Below are positions 35,173-45,512 of a stretch of 64,000 nt of DNA, one piece after another. The stretch's first letter is position 1. Each line of letters opens with the position of its first letter. The position numbers and the translations under genes are program-made. Below the pieces are notes generated by a model. It was not told the DNA's origin. It was given only the letters and a program-made list of their open reading frames with translations, and made no database searches. The stretch comes from Fidelibacterota bacterium (GTDB lineage Bacteria > Fidelibacterota > Marinisomatia > SCGC-AAA003-L08 > JACNLC01): the NCBI GenBank assembly GCA_014381725.1, contig JACNLC010000070.1, positions 50,621 to 114,620 of the forward strand. Direction: 5' to 3'.

Positions 35173-36249
35173 TTATAAAATTATCAACTCTTTCATTGAG
35201 CGATTTAAAACTTCGCACCCGTCTTTTTTAATCCAGCAATCGTCTTCAATTCGAACACCGCCCCAGTCTGGGATGTAAATTCCAGGTTCAATAGTGACTA
35301 CATAATTTTCTAATAATGGTTCTTTGTTTATTTTACTCACTCGCGGATGAGAGTGAACTTCAAGCCCGATACCGTGTCCTGTTGAATGGCAAAACTCCTT
35401 GCCATATCCAGCTTTGGTGATTACATCTCGGCAGACTTTGTCCAGCTCTGCACCGGTTATTCCGGCTTTGGCTTTTTTTATTCCGGCACGATTAGATTTT
35501 AGCACAATATCATAAATCTCTCTATGTTTGTCTGTAACTTCGCCAACTAAAACTGTGCGAGTCATATCCGCGTGATATCCATCATATTTTGCACCAAAAT
35601 CCATAACAACAAAATCACCACTCTCCAGTTTTTTATCTGAAGGTCTAGCGTGGGGAAGAGCGCTATTTACACCGCTTGCTACGATTGGGTCGAAGCTGTC
35701 TTTTTCACCACCTAATTTTTTAATTAAGTAAGATAATTTTGCAGAAATTTCCTTTTCTGTTGCTCCGATTTTGATATCAGGAATCAGATTCTCAAACACT
35801 TTATCTGTGATTTCCACTGCTTCCTTTAGTGTTCTTATTTCTTCTATATCTTTTACAGCTGCAATTATCTCAATGATATTTTCGGTAGGTTGCCAATCAA
35901 TATTTGGTAATTTTTTATTTAGACTTTTGAACAGAAAAACAACCATATTTATTGATTCAAATCCAATTTTCAGAGGACTGTTGAGTAATTTTAGTTTTTC
36001 AATAGTTTTGATGTAACTATCTTCAATCATATGGATATCAAAATCTTTCACTTCTTCTTTTGATTGGATATCATACCTTGTGTCAGAAAAAAAGTGCTGG
36101 CTGCCTGGTAAAAAAAGTGCTTGCCCCGCAGAACCTGTAAAACCCGTTAGATATCTTACATTTGTTAAATTGGTTACATAAAGTCCATCAAGATTTCTTT
36201 TTGATAGTTCTTGTCTCAGTTTTGATAATCTACTTTTAGTGAAATTCAT
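35173..36249 (-). CDS. Xaa-Pro aminopeptidase (M24B)
   Basis: 358 aa. An N-terminal creatinase-like domain (about 1-125) is followed by the pita-bread domain with metal ligands in MDFGAKYDGYHADMTRT, STGHGIGLEVHSHP, TIEPGIYIPDWGGVRIEDD. It removes N-terminal residues preceding proline from peptides, or cleaves Xaa-Pro dipeptides, in the cytosol. It lies in the same orientation as, and about 100 bases behind, the TPR gene. Confidence 0.94.
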   Translation of the reverse strand: MNFTKSRLSKLRQELSKRNLDGLYVTNLTNVRYLTGFTGSAGQALFLPGSQHFFSDTRYDIQSKEEVKDFDIHMIEDSYIKTIEKLKLLNSPLKIGFESINMVVFLFKSLNKKLPNIDWQPTENIIEIIAAVKDIEEIRTLKEAVEITDKVFENLIPDIKIGATEKEISAKLSYLIKKLGGEKDSFDPIVASGVNSALPHARPSDKKLESGDFVVMDFGAKYDGYHADMTRTVLVGEVTDKHREIYDIVLKSNRAGIKKAKAGITGAELDKVCRDVITKAGYGKEFCHSTGHGIGLEVHSHPRVSKINKEPLLENYVVTIEPGIYIPDWGGVRIEDDCWIKKDGCEVLNRSMKELIIL

Positions 36250-36304
36250 TATATTTTCCTGTTAAATTGTTTGGATAAAACCCGCATAATTTTTCATAAT
36301 TTAT

Positions 36305-36324
36305 CCCCGACATAAATGTTGGGG
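36305..36324. terminator. Hairpin after the TPR gene
   Basis: ccccgaca-taaa-tgttgggg forms an 8-bp stem with one G-U pair in the 106-bp gap between the TPR gene and the aminopeptidase gene. No T run follows on either strand, so termination is only possible. Confidence 0.35.
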
Positions 36325-36355
36325 TAATTAATTTTAGTATCAAAATCTCCTAAAA

Positions 36356-37090
36356 TTATTCCGTTTGTGATGAAAGTAATTTTTCAATTTCTTTGCGTTC
36401 TTTTTCGATTTGTTTTTTATTATCGTCAGTGAGTTTAATGGATGTAATTATTTCCATTGCTTGATAATAACTCCCCTGAGATTTGAAAATTTTCGCCAAA
36501 GTAAGTGTCGCAAAGCGTTTGTTAATGGGCTTCCCATCTGATATCTTTGACTTTTTGACTTTTTTAGATTTTGGAGTTTGGCTTGGTTCTAGTTCCTTAG
36601 TTCTTGGTATTTTGCTCTTGGAGCTAGAAGATGGACTTTCGGATTTAGGTTTCTCCGTTATTATTTTTTGTGGTTCAGCTTCTAGCTTAGATTCATTTTC
36701 TTTCACCCATTTTTGGGAATTTTCATCGTCGGGATAAATCCTCAAAATCTTAGTTACAGTCTGCAAAATTGTTTTTGGACTTCTTTTTAAGGATGTCTGA
36801 ATTTCAAACAATAATCTCATAGCATTTATATGTGCTTGATGATTGCTAACAACAAATTTCAGATGCTGTTCTGCTTGCTGAATATTGTTTTCCAATAGTT
36901 CAATTTTTGCAAATATGTATTTCCCATCAACTGAATCAGGATTATGTTTTACCCCAATTTGGCAAACTTTACGAGCTCGTTGATAATCTTTTTCTTTGTA
37001 GTAGATGTCAGCCAAAACAGGGAAAAGATTGGTTTTGAAATCTCCAGCAAAGTGATGTTCGAGTTCTTGCTTGTCGTTTAAGTCAATCAT
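36356..37090 (-). CDS. TPR-repeat protein with charged low-complexity linker
   Basis: 244 aa. TPR-like helices occupy about residues 15-115 (KDYQRARKVCQIGVKHNPDS; NIQQAEQHLKFVV). A Ser/Lys/Pro-rich linker (about 135-190, SESPSSSSKSK) leads to one more TPR-like unit at the end (IFKSQGSYYQAMEIITSIKL). It has no signal peptide and probably acts as a cytosolic scaffold. Its start overlaps the carboxylase stop by one base, placing it at the end of the dnaE-dtd-carboxylase transcript. Confidence 0.78.
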   Translation of the reverse strand: MIDLNDKQELEHHFAGDFKTNLFPVLADIYYKEKDYQRARKVCQIGVKHNPDSVDGKYIFAKIELLENNIQQAEQHLKFVVSNHQAHINAMRLLFEIQTSLKRSPKTILQTVTKILRIYPDDENSQKWVKENESKLEAEPQKIITEKPKSESPSSSSKSKIPRTKELEPSQTPKSKKVKKSKISDGKPINKRFATLTLAKIFKSQGSYYQAMEIITSIKLTDDNKKQIEKERKEIEKLLSSQTE

Positions 37091-38652
37091 TATAATGGAA
37101 TATTCCCGTGTTTTTTCTTTGGATTTGTATCCACTTTTGTGGACAATAATTCAAGTCCGCTAATTAGCCGGAAACGAGTTTCGTGTGGTTCGATTACATC
37201 ATCTATATATCCTCGTTCAGCAGCGATATATGGATTTGCAAATTTCTCGCGATATTTTTGAACTAATTCTGCCATTTTTTTATCGGGATTATTTGCATTT
37301 GCTATATCTTTTTTCCAGATGATTTCCACAGCTCCTTTTGGTCCCATCACAGCAATTTCTGCAGTAGGCCAAGCAAAATTCAAATCTCCACGAATATGTT
37401 TTGAAGACATCACATCATACGCTCCGCCATAAGCTTTTCTGGTGATTACCGTAATTTTTGGAACAGTCGCTTCGCAATATGCGTAGAGCAGTTTTGCTCC
37501 GTTTTTGATAATACCTCGCCATTCTTGGTCCGTGCCTGGTAAAAATCCCGGGACATCCTCAAATGTGATAATTGGGATATTGAATGCATCCAAAAATCTA
37601 ACAAATCGCCCAGCTTTTGTAGAAGAATCTATATCCAAAACTCCAGCTAAATGAGCCGGTTGATTAGCTACAATTCCAACAGACCTTCCATCCAACCTCG
37701 CAAATCCGCAAATGATGTTCTGTGCAAAATCTTTATGAACTTCTAGAAATGAATTTTTGTCCATCACCAATTCGATAACTTTATGCATATCATATGGTTT
37801 GTTCGGATTTTCAGGAATTAAATTATCGAGTTTTTCGTCTGCTCTATTTGGATTGTCATTAGATTTTATAATTGGCGCATCTTCCATATTGTTTAGCGGC
37901 ATATATGAAATTAATCTTCTAATGGTTTGAATGACTTCCACTTCGTTTTCGCAAGCAAAATGTGAAACTCCAGATTTGGATGCGTGAGTATCAGCGCCAC
38001 CCAAATTCTCCATTGATACTTCCTCGTGTGTAACAGTTTTAACAACATTCGGTCCAGTTACAAACATATGGCTAGTTTTCTTTGCCATTAAGATAAAGTC
38101 TGTTATTGCAGGCGAATAAACTGCTCCTCCTGCGCAAGGACCTAAAACTGCAGAAATTTGCGGAATTACTCCCGATGCTAATGTGTTTCTCAGGAAAATA
38201 TCCGCATATCCAGCAAGACTTACAACTCCCTCTTGAATTCTTGCACCACCTGAATCATTTAGTCCGATAACAGGAGCGCCAACTTTCATTGCCATATCCA
38301 TAATTTTACAAATTTTCTCTGCAAATGCTTCAGAAAGAGAACCTCCGAAAACTGTAAAATCCTGCGAAAATACAAAAACTTTCCGTTTGTCAATAGTGCC
38401 ATAACCTGTGACAACACCGTCAGATGGATATCTTTTTTCTTCCATTCCGAAATCGTGAGAGCGATGTTTGACAAACATATCCATTTCGACAAAAGATTTT
38501 TTGTCAAGCAAAATGTCAATTCTTTCACGGGCTGTTAGTTTATTTTTAGAATGCTGTTTTCCGATGCGCTCTTGTCCTCCGCCCAACTTGGCTTCGGCTC
38601 GTTTTCGCTCTAGTGTTTCTATAAGAGGATTTGGTTTTTTATCTATTTTCAT
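37090..38652 (-). CDS. Acyl-CoA carboxylase beta subunit (propionyl-CoA carboxylase/methylmalonyl-CoA decarboxylase alpha type)
   Basis: 520 aa with both crotonase-like halves of a carboxyltransferase: [14 protein letters not shown] and [12 protein letters not shown] in the first, [14 protein letters not shown] and [11 protein letters not shown] in the second. The C terminus KKHGNIPL is typical of PccB and MmdA. It moves CO2 between biotin and propionyl/methylmalonyl-CoA. Biotin carboxylase, carrier and membrane decarboxylase subunits are not nearby. The gene overlaps the B12-binding mutase subunit by 14 bases, which points to the methylmalonyl-CoA route for propionate formation or use. Confidence 0.95.
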   Translation of the reverse strand: MKIDKKPNPLIETLERKRAEAKLGGGQERIGKQHSKNKLTARERIDILLDKKSFVEMDMFVKHRSHDFGMEEKRYPSDGVVTGYGTIDKRKVFVFSQDFTVFGGSLSEAFAEKICKIMDMAMKVGAPVIGLNDSGGARIQEGVVSLAGYADIFLRNTLASGVIPQISAVLGPCAGGAVYSPAITDFILMAKKTSHMFVTGPNVVKTVTHEEVSMENLGGADTHASKSGVSHFACENEVEVIQTIRRLISYMPLNNMEDAPIIKSNDNPNRADEKLDNLIPENPNKPYDMHKVIELVMDKNSFLEVHKDFAQNIICGFARLDGRSVGIVANQPAHLAGVLDIDSSTKAGRFVRFLDAFNIPIITFEDVPGFLPGTDQEWRGIIKNGAKLLYAYCEATVPKITVITRKAYGGAYDVMSSKHIRGDLNFAWPTAEIAVMGPKGAVEIIWKKDIANANNPDKKMAELVQKYREKFANPYIAAERGYIDDVIEPHETRFRLISGLELLSTKVDTNPKKKHGNIPL

Positions 38653-39040
38653 TTACCCATCCAGAGATATAATCTACTGTTTCTTGAACCGGAGTGCCGG
38701 GACCAAACAATTTTCCAACACCTAACTCTTTTAATTTTTCCATATCAGAATCTGGGATAATGCCACCTCCTGTTAGTAGAACATCATTCAGCTTTTCCTT
38801 TTTCATCAAATCCAAAACTCTTGGGAAAATTGTCATATGAGCACCGCTTAAAATTGATAGTGCAACAACATCAGCATCTTCTTGGATTGCTGCATTCACA
38901 ATCATTTCAGGAGTTTGACGAAGCCCTAAATAAATTACCTCCATCCCAGCATCTCGGTAAGCTCTTGCCAAAACTTTAATTCCTCGGTCGTGGCCATCCA
39001 AACCGGGTTTTGCCATTACTATACGAATCTTTTTATCCAT
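38639..39040 (-). CDS. Methylmalonyl-CoA mutase, B12-binding small subunit
   Basis: 133 aa. The cobalamin signature DGHDRG (residues 15-20) supplies the lower-axial histidine; SILSGAH and [12 protein letters not shown] complete the B12 fold. This is the separately encoded C-terminal domain of methylmalonyl-CoA mutase, as in archaea and some bacteria; the catalytic barrel subunit is not in the window. With the overlapping carboxylase gene it links succinyl-CoA and propionyl-CoA. Confidence 0.95.
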   Translation of the reverse strand: MDKKIRIVMAKPGLDGHDRGIKVLARAYRDAGMEVIYLGLRQTPEMIVNAAIQEDADVVALSILSGAHMTIFPRVLDLMKKEKLNDVLLTGGGIIPDSDMEKLKELGVGKLFGPGTPVQETVDYISGWVNENR

Positions 39041-39486
39041 TATTTTTCCCTACTATCCAATACAAAAGTAACAGGACCTTGATTTACTAATTCAACATCC
39101 ATCATTGCGCCAAAACTTCCCGTTTCAACGTGGAAACCTTTTGACGATAATTGTTCAATGAAATATTTATACAACCGATTCCCATCATCAGGGTGTGCAG
39201 CTTTAGTAAAACTCGGTCTCCTTCCTTTTCGCCAATCTGCACATAATGTAAATTGACTAACTACCAAAATTGAGCCATTTACATCAGCAATTGACAAATT
39301 CATATTTTCATTCCTATCCTGAAAAATACGAAACCCTGCAATTTTATCCGCTAAGAAAATTGCATCTGATTCAGAGTCCTCTTTTGACACCCCAAGCAAG
39401 ATTAACAATCCGTTCCGAATTTCCCCAATAGTTTCATTTTTCGCAGAAACTTTGGCACGAGATACTCGTTGCAAAACAGCTATCAT
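39040..39486 (-). CDS. dtd: D-aminoacyl-tRNA deacylase
   Basis: 148 aa, full length for bacterial Dtd. The catalytic VSQFTL and the cross-subunit NQGPVT motif near the C terminus are present. It frees tRNA charged with D-amino acids or glycine. It starts directly after the dnaE stop (no spacer) and shares one base with the next gene, so it belongs to a single long transcript. Confidence 0.96.
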   Translation of the reverse strand: MIAVLQRVSRAKVSAKNETIGEIRNGLLILLGVSKEDSESDAIFLADKIAGFRIFQDRNENMNLSIADVNGSILVVSQFTLCADWRKGRRPSFTKAAHPDDGNRLYKYFIEQLSSKGFHVETGSFGAMMDVELVNQGPVTFVLDSREK

Positions 39487-42400
39487 TTACGAAATCCACA
39501 CATTTTTATCACCCAAAATGCTTCGGAGTTTAGTTACAAATTCTGTTGAAGAAGTTACTCTTAGTTTTCCTGCCTTAACTCGTTTTGCTCCTCCGTTGGA
39601 ATCCTTAAGATGTAAAACCAAACCACACGAACCTTTGTTACTTTCAGATATTTCTTTTATAGTGTCAATAATTCCAGCATCTTCAACAGTATGTTCAATA
39701 CTCAGATTTATGTTTCTGCTCAATTTACTGCGAACTTCTTTTATAGGAATAATAGTTTCACAAATAATTTTAAGAGTAGTGCTGTCGCCATTTTTTGTTG
39801 ATTGTGAGCCCTGAACAAAAACTAAATTATCTTCTTTTATATATTGTTTCAGTTTTTCGTAAGATTCAGAAAATACAAAAACTTCTGCTTTCCCGTGTAA
39901 GTCGGTTAACCCTAAAATAACCCACGGATTATTTTTCTTATCAAATAATTGTTTGATTTCAGAAATAATTCCACCTAAACGAATTTCCTTTGGGAGCTTT
40001 TCAAAATCAAATTTACTTGTAACAACATTGTTGAATTCTTTTAAATCCTCAAAATGTTTTTCAAGAGGATTCCCAGACAAATAAAAACCAATTAGCTCTT
40101 TTTCATTTGCTAATGCTTGTTCTTTGGTCCATTTTTCTACTTCAGGGAGTGGCGGTTCGCTTACATCTAAACCTCCTGTAGCCCCAAACAAGCTCGACTG
40201 GAGAGAAAGTTTTTCCTCCTGTGCTTTTTTTCCAAATTTTTGAGCTTTTTCAATAATTTCAAATTGTTGTGCTCGATGTCCTACTAAACTATCACAAGCT
40301 CCGGATAAAACAAGACTTTCTAATAATTTTCGTGTTGCTGATGTTGAATCCACCTTTTTGCAAAAATCATAAATAGTTTTAAATATTCCCTCTTTTTCAC
40401 GAGTATTTGCTATAATTTCACAAGCTTTTTGTCCAACATTTTTAATGGCAGAAAGTCCATATAAAATATCACCATTTTTGGTAGCTCGGAAGTCAGCAAA
40501 CGATGTATTTACATTTGGTGGTAGAACTGACAAGTTCATCTTTCGTGCTTCAGAAATCAGATGAACAACTCGCTCGGTTTTACTCATTTCGGATGATAAA
40601 TTTGCTGCAATAAATTCTGCTGGATAGTGCACCTTTAACCAAGCTGTTTGAAAAGCCACAAAAGAATATGCAGTAGAGTGGGATTTGTTAAATCCATATT
40701 GAGCAAATTTTTCAACTAAATCAAAAATTTCAGTAGCTAATTTCTGTGATACTCCTTTTTCTTGAGCACCATTAACAAAATCAACCTTAAATGCCGCCAT
40801 CACATCTGCTTTTTTCTTACCCATCGCCCGACGCATTTCGTCAGCTTGAGCAAGCGAAAACCCGCCAATTGCTGATCCAATTTGCATTACCTGTTCTTGG
40901 TAAACAATAATTCCGTAAGTTTCATTAAGAATAGGTTCGAGCAACGGATGGAGATATTCAATTTTTTTCTGTCCGTTTTTTCGGGCAATAAATTCAGGGA
41001 TATTCTGCATCGGACCTGGACGATAGAGTGCATTCATCGCAATTAAATCCGCAAGCCCTGAGGGCTTTAAATGTTTCAAGTTTTCTCGCATTCCTTCTGA
41101 TTCAAATTGAAACACACCAATTGTTTTTCCCCTAGCAAATAATTCAAGTGTTTTATCATCTTCTAAATCAAGATTTTCAATATCAATAACAACATTATGA
41201 TTTTCTTTGATCATTTTAATTGTTTTATCGATCACTGTCAAATTTCGCAGACCAAGAAAATCCATTTTTAGTAAACCGAGTTCTTCTACTGCACCCATTT
41301 CAGCTTGAGTTGTTACATCACCTGATGCCTGATTTTTGTGTAGCGCAACATAATCGGTTAATGGGCCGGGAGTAATTACAACTCCTGCCGCATGAGTGGC
41401 AGAATGGCGATTCAAACCCTCCAAAATCTTGGAGTGTTTTATTAGTTCTTTGTATTGATCATCTTTCTCAAGAAGTTCTGTCAAATCCTTGCTGACTTTT
41501 AGTGCTTTTTTGAGTGTCATTTCCAATTCGTTGGGAATCATTTTTGCGATTTTATCGCCTTCGGAATAGGACATCCCCATTACACGAGCAACATCACGAA
41601 CTACAGAACGAGCTTTCATTGTTCCAAAAGTTATTATTTGAGCAACCGAATCGTCTCCGTATCGTTCTTTGATGTAATCAATCACTTTTTGCCGACCTTC
41701 TATGCAAAAATCAATATCAAAATCTGGCATACTGATACGGTCGGGATTTAAAAATCGTTCAAAAAGAAGGTTATATTTTATTGGATCAACATTTGTGATT
41801 CCTGTAATATATGCCACCAAAGAACCAGCACCGGAACCACGACCTGGCCCTACCGGAATATTTTGAGATTTTGCGTATTGAACGAAATCCTGAACAATTA
41901 GAAAATATCCCGAAAACCCCATTTTTGTAATAACTTCAAGTTCAAATTTTAACCGTTCTTTGATTTCCGAAGTTATTACAGGAAATCTGTTTTTTATGCT
42001 GTCTTCACATAGTTTTTTTAAATATTCGTTAGTATCCGGAGCATCTGATGATTCAGGGATAGCAAAATGTGGAAGATGGTATGTTCCCATTGGAATATCA
42101 AAATTACAACTTTCTGCAATTTTAACGGTGTTTTCAATTGCTTCCGGAACATCTGAAAATAATTCAACCATTTCTTCCGCTGAACGGATGTAAAATTCTT
42201 CTTGTTTGTATCGACGACGATTTTCATCACTTCGATTTTTATTTGTAGCAAGACAAGTTAAAATATCGTGAGCTTCCCAATGTTCTTTTAACGCATAGTG
42301 ACAGTCGTTAGTTGCCACCATTGGAATGTTCAATTCTTTGGATATTTTTTTTAAAATAGGGAGTGCTGTAATTTCTTCTTCAATTCCGTGGTTTTGCAAT

Positions 42401-42924
42401 TCAATATAAAATCTATTGGGAAAAATTTTGGCATATTCTAATGCAGATATTTTGGCATTTTCCATATCATTCTGTGCTGCATAATGAGTTATCTCACCAG
42501 CTAAACAAGCACCGGTTGCAATGAGTCCTTCATTATACTTTTTGAGAAGTTCTTTGTCCACTCGCGGTTTGTAGTAAAATCCTTCGAGATAACTTTGTGT
42601 AACAAGTTTCAGTAGATTTTTATAGCCGGTTTCGTTTTGAACTAGTAGCACTAAATGATGATATCCACGAGAACGCCCAGGGATTCCCTTTCGTTCAGAC
42701 CTGCTTCCTGCGGCTACATAAACTTCACAACCAATAATAGGTTTTATTTTTCGTTTTTTTGCTTCTCGATAAAATGGAACCATCGAGAATAAATTTCCGT
42801 GTTCTGTAACTGCAACAGAAGTCATCCCGAGTTCTTGGATTCTGTCACACAATCCAGTTACAGATTGTGCGGCATCTTGCAGAGAAAAATCTGTATGATT
42901 ATGTAGATGTACAAATTCAGGCAT
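39487..42924 (-). CDS. dnaE: DNA polymerase III alpha subunit
   Basis: 1145 aa, DnaE1 type. The N-terminal PHP domain begins HLHNHTDFSLQDAA and keeps VTEHGN. The polymerase core has GPGRGSGAGSL (359-369) and the catalytic aspartates in PDFDIDFC (400-407); DFLGLRNLT, the helix-hairpin-helix and OB-fold regions follow, with a C-terminal tail related to anticodon-binding nucleases. It is the replicative polymerase. A strong promoter precedes it, and its transcript continues into dtd and the methylmalonyl-CoA genes. Confidence 0.98.
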   Translation of the reverse strand: MPEFVHLHNHTDFSLQDAAQSVTGLCDRIQELGMTSVAVTEHGNLFSMVPFYREAKKRKIKPIIGCEVYVAAGSRSERKGIPGRSRGYHHLVLLVQNETGYKNLLKLVTQSYLEGFYYKPRVDKELLKKYNEGLIATGACLAGEITHYAAQNDMENAKISALEYAKIFPNRFYIELQNHGIEEEITALPILKKISKELNIPMVATNDCHYALKEHWEAHDILTCLATNKNRSDENRRRYKQEEFYIRSAEEMVELFSDVPEAIENTVKIAESCNFDIPMGTYHLPHFAIPESSDAPDTNEYLKKLCEDSIKNRFPVITSEIKERLKFELEVITKMGFSGYFLIVQDFVQYAKSQNIPVGPGRGSGAGSLVAYITGITNVDPIKYNLLFERFLNPDRISMPDFDIDFCIEGRQKVIDYIKERYGDDSVAQIITFGTMKARSVVRDVARVMGMSYSEGDKIAKMIPNELEMTLKKALKVSKDLTELLEKDDQYKELIKHSKILEGLNRHSATHAAGVVITPGPLTDYVALHKNQASGDVTTQAEMGAVEELGLLKMDFLGLRNLTVIDKTIKMIKENHNVVIDIENLDLEDDKTLELFARGKTIGVFQFESEGMRENLKHLKPSGLADLIAMNALYRPGPMQNIPEFIARKNGQKKIEYLHPLLEPILNETYGIIVYQEQVMQIGSAIGGFSLAQADEMRRAMGKKKADVMAAFKVDFVNGAQEKGVSQKLATEIFDLVEKFAQYGFNKSHSTAYSFVAFQTAWLKVHYPAEFIAANLSSEMSKTERVVHLISEARKMNLSVLPPNVNTSFADFRATKNGDILYGLSAIKNVGQKACEIIANTREKEGIFKTIYDFCKKVDSTSATRKLLESLVLSGACDSLVGHRAQQFEIIEKAQKFGKKAQEEKLSLQSSLFGATGGLDVSEPPLPEVEKWTKEQALANEKELIGFYLSGNPLEKHFEDLKEFNNVVTSKFDFEKLPKEIRLGGIISEIKQLFDKKNNPWVILGLTDLHGKAEVFVFSESYEKLKQYIKEDNLVFVQGSQSTKNGDSTTLKIICETIIPIKEVRSKLSRNINLSIEHTVEDAGIIDTIKEISESNKGSCGLVLHLKDSNGGAKRVKAGKLRVTSSTEFVTKLRSILGDKNVWIS

Positions 42925-42964
42925 TTAATTTATAACTCTTTCTATAATACTAAATTTTGGTGTG

Positions 42965-42992
42965 ATATGATAAAATCTCCAACAAATGTCAA
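42965..42992 (-). promoter_or_regulatory. Sigma70-type promoter of the dnaE operon
   Basis: On the minus strand a perfect TTGACA (42992-42987) is followed after 16 bases by TCATAT (42970-42965), 40 bases before the dnaE ATG. It lies in the 148-bp gap behind the SDR fusion gene and is the best promoter match in the window. Confidence 0.6.
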
Positions 42993-43057
42993 TGGTTAAT
43001 TTACCGTAGATTGATGATATTTTTGAAGACTAAAAGTTGGAAATTTAGGATTTGAGA

Positions 43058-43077
43058 TTTATCAAGGGATTCTTATA
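43058..43077. repeat. Short dispersed repeat, related to 60936-60955
   Basis: tttatcaagggattcttata differs at one position from the sequence at 60936-60955. It overlaps the stop codon of the SDR fusion gene. The second locus has an additional inverted partner, suggesting a mobile or folded element of which this is a fragment. Confidence 0.4.
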
Positions 43078-44596
43078 TTTTCTTTTGAAATTTATGTATC
43101 CGCTCGTAAGAATCTAGAATCTCGTCCACTGCCATCTGTATTGTTAGATCAATAGTATCGTGAATAAGTAATTCGTGTTTTTGCAGAGCAGAAATCTCTA
43201 GTAATCCATTTACTATATGTGCACCAATTTCTTCAAGTGCATTACAAACTTCTTCTTGCTGAAATCCCTCACGACTGCGAATATTTGCTAAGAATTTTGC
43301 ATAATTAACCAGTGTCATTCTATCGCCTGTCCGTACTGATGTGATTAACTGATTGTAGTAAATATCCAAATACCATTTCAGATTTTTCGGGTCCATACCG
43401 GTATAATGAGGATATTTTTCACGATATTCCGGAGATGTTAACGCTTTAAAAATTCTCTCAGAAACCATTTTTTGTATCCTCTGCATATTTTCAGCAATAA
43501 CCAAATTCGGGCGGTCTGTTGTATATCGCTCTAAAGCCAATGTATTGCGTGTGTGCCATTCGCTCGGAAGACTTTTAGAATGCTCAATCAAATAAAGCAA
43601 GCGTCTTTCAATTGTGTGGCGGACTTTTGGCTTCCACTCCAAAACTTTGCGAGTATAAGAAGAATCTACAGATAATTTTTTGTCAATATAGCCTACCATC
43701 CACGGCCGTTCAAACGGGAGTTTCCCTATCATCTTGCCAAAATAGTATTGAAGATAAATTCCAATAGCCGCTATTGTAATTGGCATCAAAAATGGTTTTG
43801 GTGCGTTACCGAAAAATAGCCGAGTAGAAAGCTCAAACAATTCTCGGTGTGAAGTAGAGCCATCTGGGCTTGCGATGTAAGTATCAATACTTGGGAGTTC
43901 GTCAGTTTTATTGAGTATTATCTGCAATAAATATCCTAAACAATTTGTGTGAATATACGGGACTGCAGATTGTCCTTTTCCTCCTAAAATTTTAGAATCC
44001 CACTTTTTAGCAAACCAAGTATTTAGAAAAATATATAGAGGCGGGTACTCACACCAATCACTAAACACGGCGGCAAATCTTACGATGGAACACGGAAAAT
44101 ATTTGGAATATTCTCTAACCAACTTTTCACCCCTTTTTTTGGTTATTGCATAAGGGAAATTAGCATCCGCAAGCGAATGTTCGTTGAGAGATTTTCCTTC
44201 GGGAGGGAATTCACAAATTGCTACAGAGCTTGAAAAAATAAATCGTTTTACATCCAAAATTTTCGCTTGTTCCAACATCAACTTAGTTCCTAAAACATTG
44301 GTTCGTTCATATTCAGGATGTGGTTCATTTGAGAAATTGTAATACGCAGCAAGATGAATGATAAAATCAACTTCCTGTTTTTCTTTTATGTTTTTGATGA
44401 TATTGGATAATTGTTTTTTCTCTCCAATATCTACCAAAATCCACTTAATATTTTTATGTGGAGTAACTCCAACTTCTTGTTGAGACCGTCGAGCAAACGC
44501 AAAGATAGTATAATCTTCTTTAATGAGTTCCAATAAATTTCTACCAACAAAACCGGATGCACCGGTTAAAATTATTACAGGCAAATTATGCGTCAT
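43073..44596 (-). CDS. Extended SDR (NAD-dependent epimerase-like) fused to an RsbRD-N-like helical domain
   Basis: 507 aa. Residues 1 to about 340 form an extended short-chain dehydrogenase: TGASGFVGRNL for NAD binding, SSSVA (122-126) and the catalytic YAITK with Y149 and K153. The last 150 or so residues are all-helical, with YLDIYYNQL and YAKFLANIRSREGFQQEEV, and resemble the N-terminal sensory domain of RsbR-type co-antagonists (my recognition, not tested). SDRs of this kind modify nucleotide sugars, sterols or lipids. It is the last gene of the leftward hydrogenase transcript and overlaps the small membrane protein gene by 11 bases; the fusion and position are unusual. Confidence 0.8.
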   Translation of the reverse strand: MTHNLPVIILTGASGFVGRNLLELIKEDYTIFAFARRSQQEVGVTPHKNIKWILVDIGEKKQLSNIIKNIKEKQEVDFIIHLAAYYNFSNEPHPEYERTNVLGTKLMLEQAKILDVKRFIFSSSVAICEFPPEGKSLNEHSLADANFPYAITKKRGEKLVREYSKYFPCSIVRFAAVFSDWCEYPPLYIFLNTWFAKKWDSKILGGKGQSAVPYIHTNCLGYLLQIILNKTDELPSIDTYIASPDGSTSHRELFELSTRLFFGNAPKPFLMPITIAAIGIYLQYYFGKMIGKLPFERPWMVGYIDKKLSVDSSYTRKVLEWKPKVRHTIERRLLYLIEHSKSLPSEWHTRNTLALERYTTDRPNLVIAENMQRIQKMVSERIFKALTSPEYREKYPHYTGMDPKNLKWYLDIYYNQLITSVRTGDRMTLVNYAKFLANIRSREGFQQEEVCNALEEIGAHIVNGLLEISALQKHELLIHDTIDLTIQMAVDEILDSYERIHKFQKKI

Positions 44597-44993
44597 ATTT
44601 CTCAGTTTGTATATAAAGTGAATAGAATTTCAAAATGACAATTCCCATAATACAATCTCCGATACCTGAAAGAAGAATAACCCAATTCTGGGAAATAGTA
44701 GTATAGTAAAAAACAAGAAAGATAGTCGCAATAAATTTGGCAGAAAATGAGAATACCAACATATTTGAGTATATTTTACCACGAGAAACCGACATCACAT
44801 AAGCGACGCTCATTACAATATGAAACACTCCACCCTGCGTCAAAAAGAAGCGTTCAGTAATGTCAAAACCAAAATAGTGTAGAAATTTAATAGGCATAAC
44901 AATCATACATACTCCAACTACAAATGAATGAAGTGCGATGAACCACATCGCAACAATAAGCAATTGTTTGACTTTTGAAAAAAGAAGTTCCAT
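44586..44993 (-). CDS. Small four-helix membrane protein in the hydrogenase operon
   Basis: 135 aa, unrecognised. Four hydrophobic segments (about 10-32, 50-68, 78-97, 103-122) with GGVFHIVMSVAYVMS in the second suggest a DoxX-like or similar small membrane bundle. It begins 12 bases after the hydrogenase maturation protease gene and overlaps the SDR fusion, so it is co-expressed with the uptake hydrogenase. A role in membrane electron transfer or in partnership with the SDR is possible only by association. Confidence 0.7.
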   Translation of the reverse strand: MELLFSKVKQLLIVAMWFIALHSFVVGVCMIVMPIKFLHYFGFDITERFFLTQGGVFHIVMSVAYVMSVSRGKIYSNMLVFSFSAKFIATIFLVFYYTTISQNWVILLSGIGDCIMGIVILKFYSLYIQTEKYDA

Positions 44994-45005
44994 TTTTTAA
45001 TTTAT

Positions 45006-45512
45006 TTATTTGTGAGTATGCTCAATATTCCATTTATCAAGTTGAGTAAGAATAATTTTAATAATATCATCTATTTTATTTCTAATTTCTGTCGTTAATT
45101 CCATTCCCGTATCCAGTGATTTTGGTTGGATTCCGACCATTACCATTTCATTAGGTTCAGTATCTCGAAGTTTAGTTGCACTGATAATATCTGAAAGTCC
45201 AATATGGTGAACGGACATTTTAGTATTAATCTGAACCACAATCTCATCATTTTTCAAAACACCAATATATCCCGACTGTCTCCCAAAATTGACCGCATCA
45301 ATAATCAATACTTTCTCTTTATTCTCAATATATGGAAGCAAATCAAGTCCAAATGTGCCACCATCGATAATTTCTATTTGTGGATTAAAATTATATGTAT
45401 CCTTTAATTTATTGGCAACAAAAACTCCGACACCCTCATCCATAAGCAAGGTATTCCCCAGCCCCAGAATGACGATGTCGGATTCATTATTATTTACAGG
45501 ACGGATTGACAT
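45006..45512 (-). CDS. hybD: Hydrogenase maturation endopeptidase for the uptake hydrogenase
   Basis: 168 aa. GLGNTLLMDEGVGV and IIDAVNFG carry the nickel-sensing Glu and Asp of the HybD/HyaD family, with a conserved histidine in VHHIGLSD. The protease removes the C-terminal peptide of the large subunit after nickel insertion. It overlaps the large-subunit gene by 23 bases. A second protease gene serves the other hydrogenase at 54953. Confidence 0.93.
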   Translation of the reverse strand: MSIRPVNNNESDIVILGLGNTLLMDEGVGVFVANKLKDTYNFNPQIEIIDGGTFGLDLLPYIENKEKVLIIDAVNFGRQSGYIGVLKNDEIVVQINTKMSVHHIGLSDIISATKLRDTEPNEMVMVGIQPKSLDTGMELTTEIRNKIDDIIKIILTQLDKWNIEHTHK

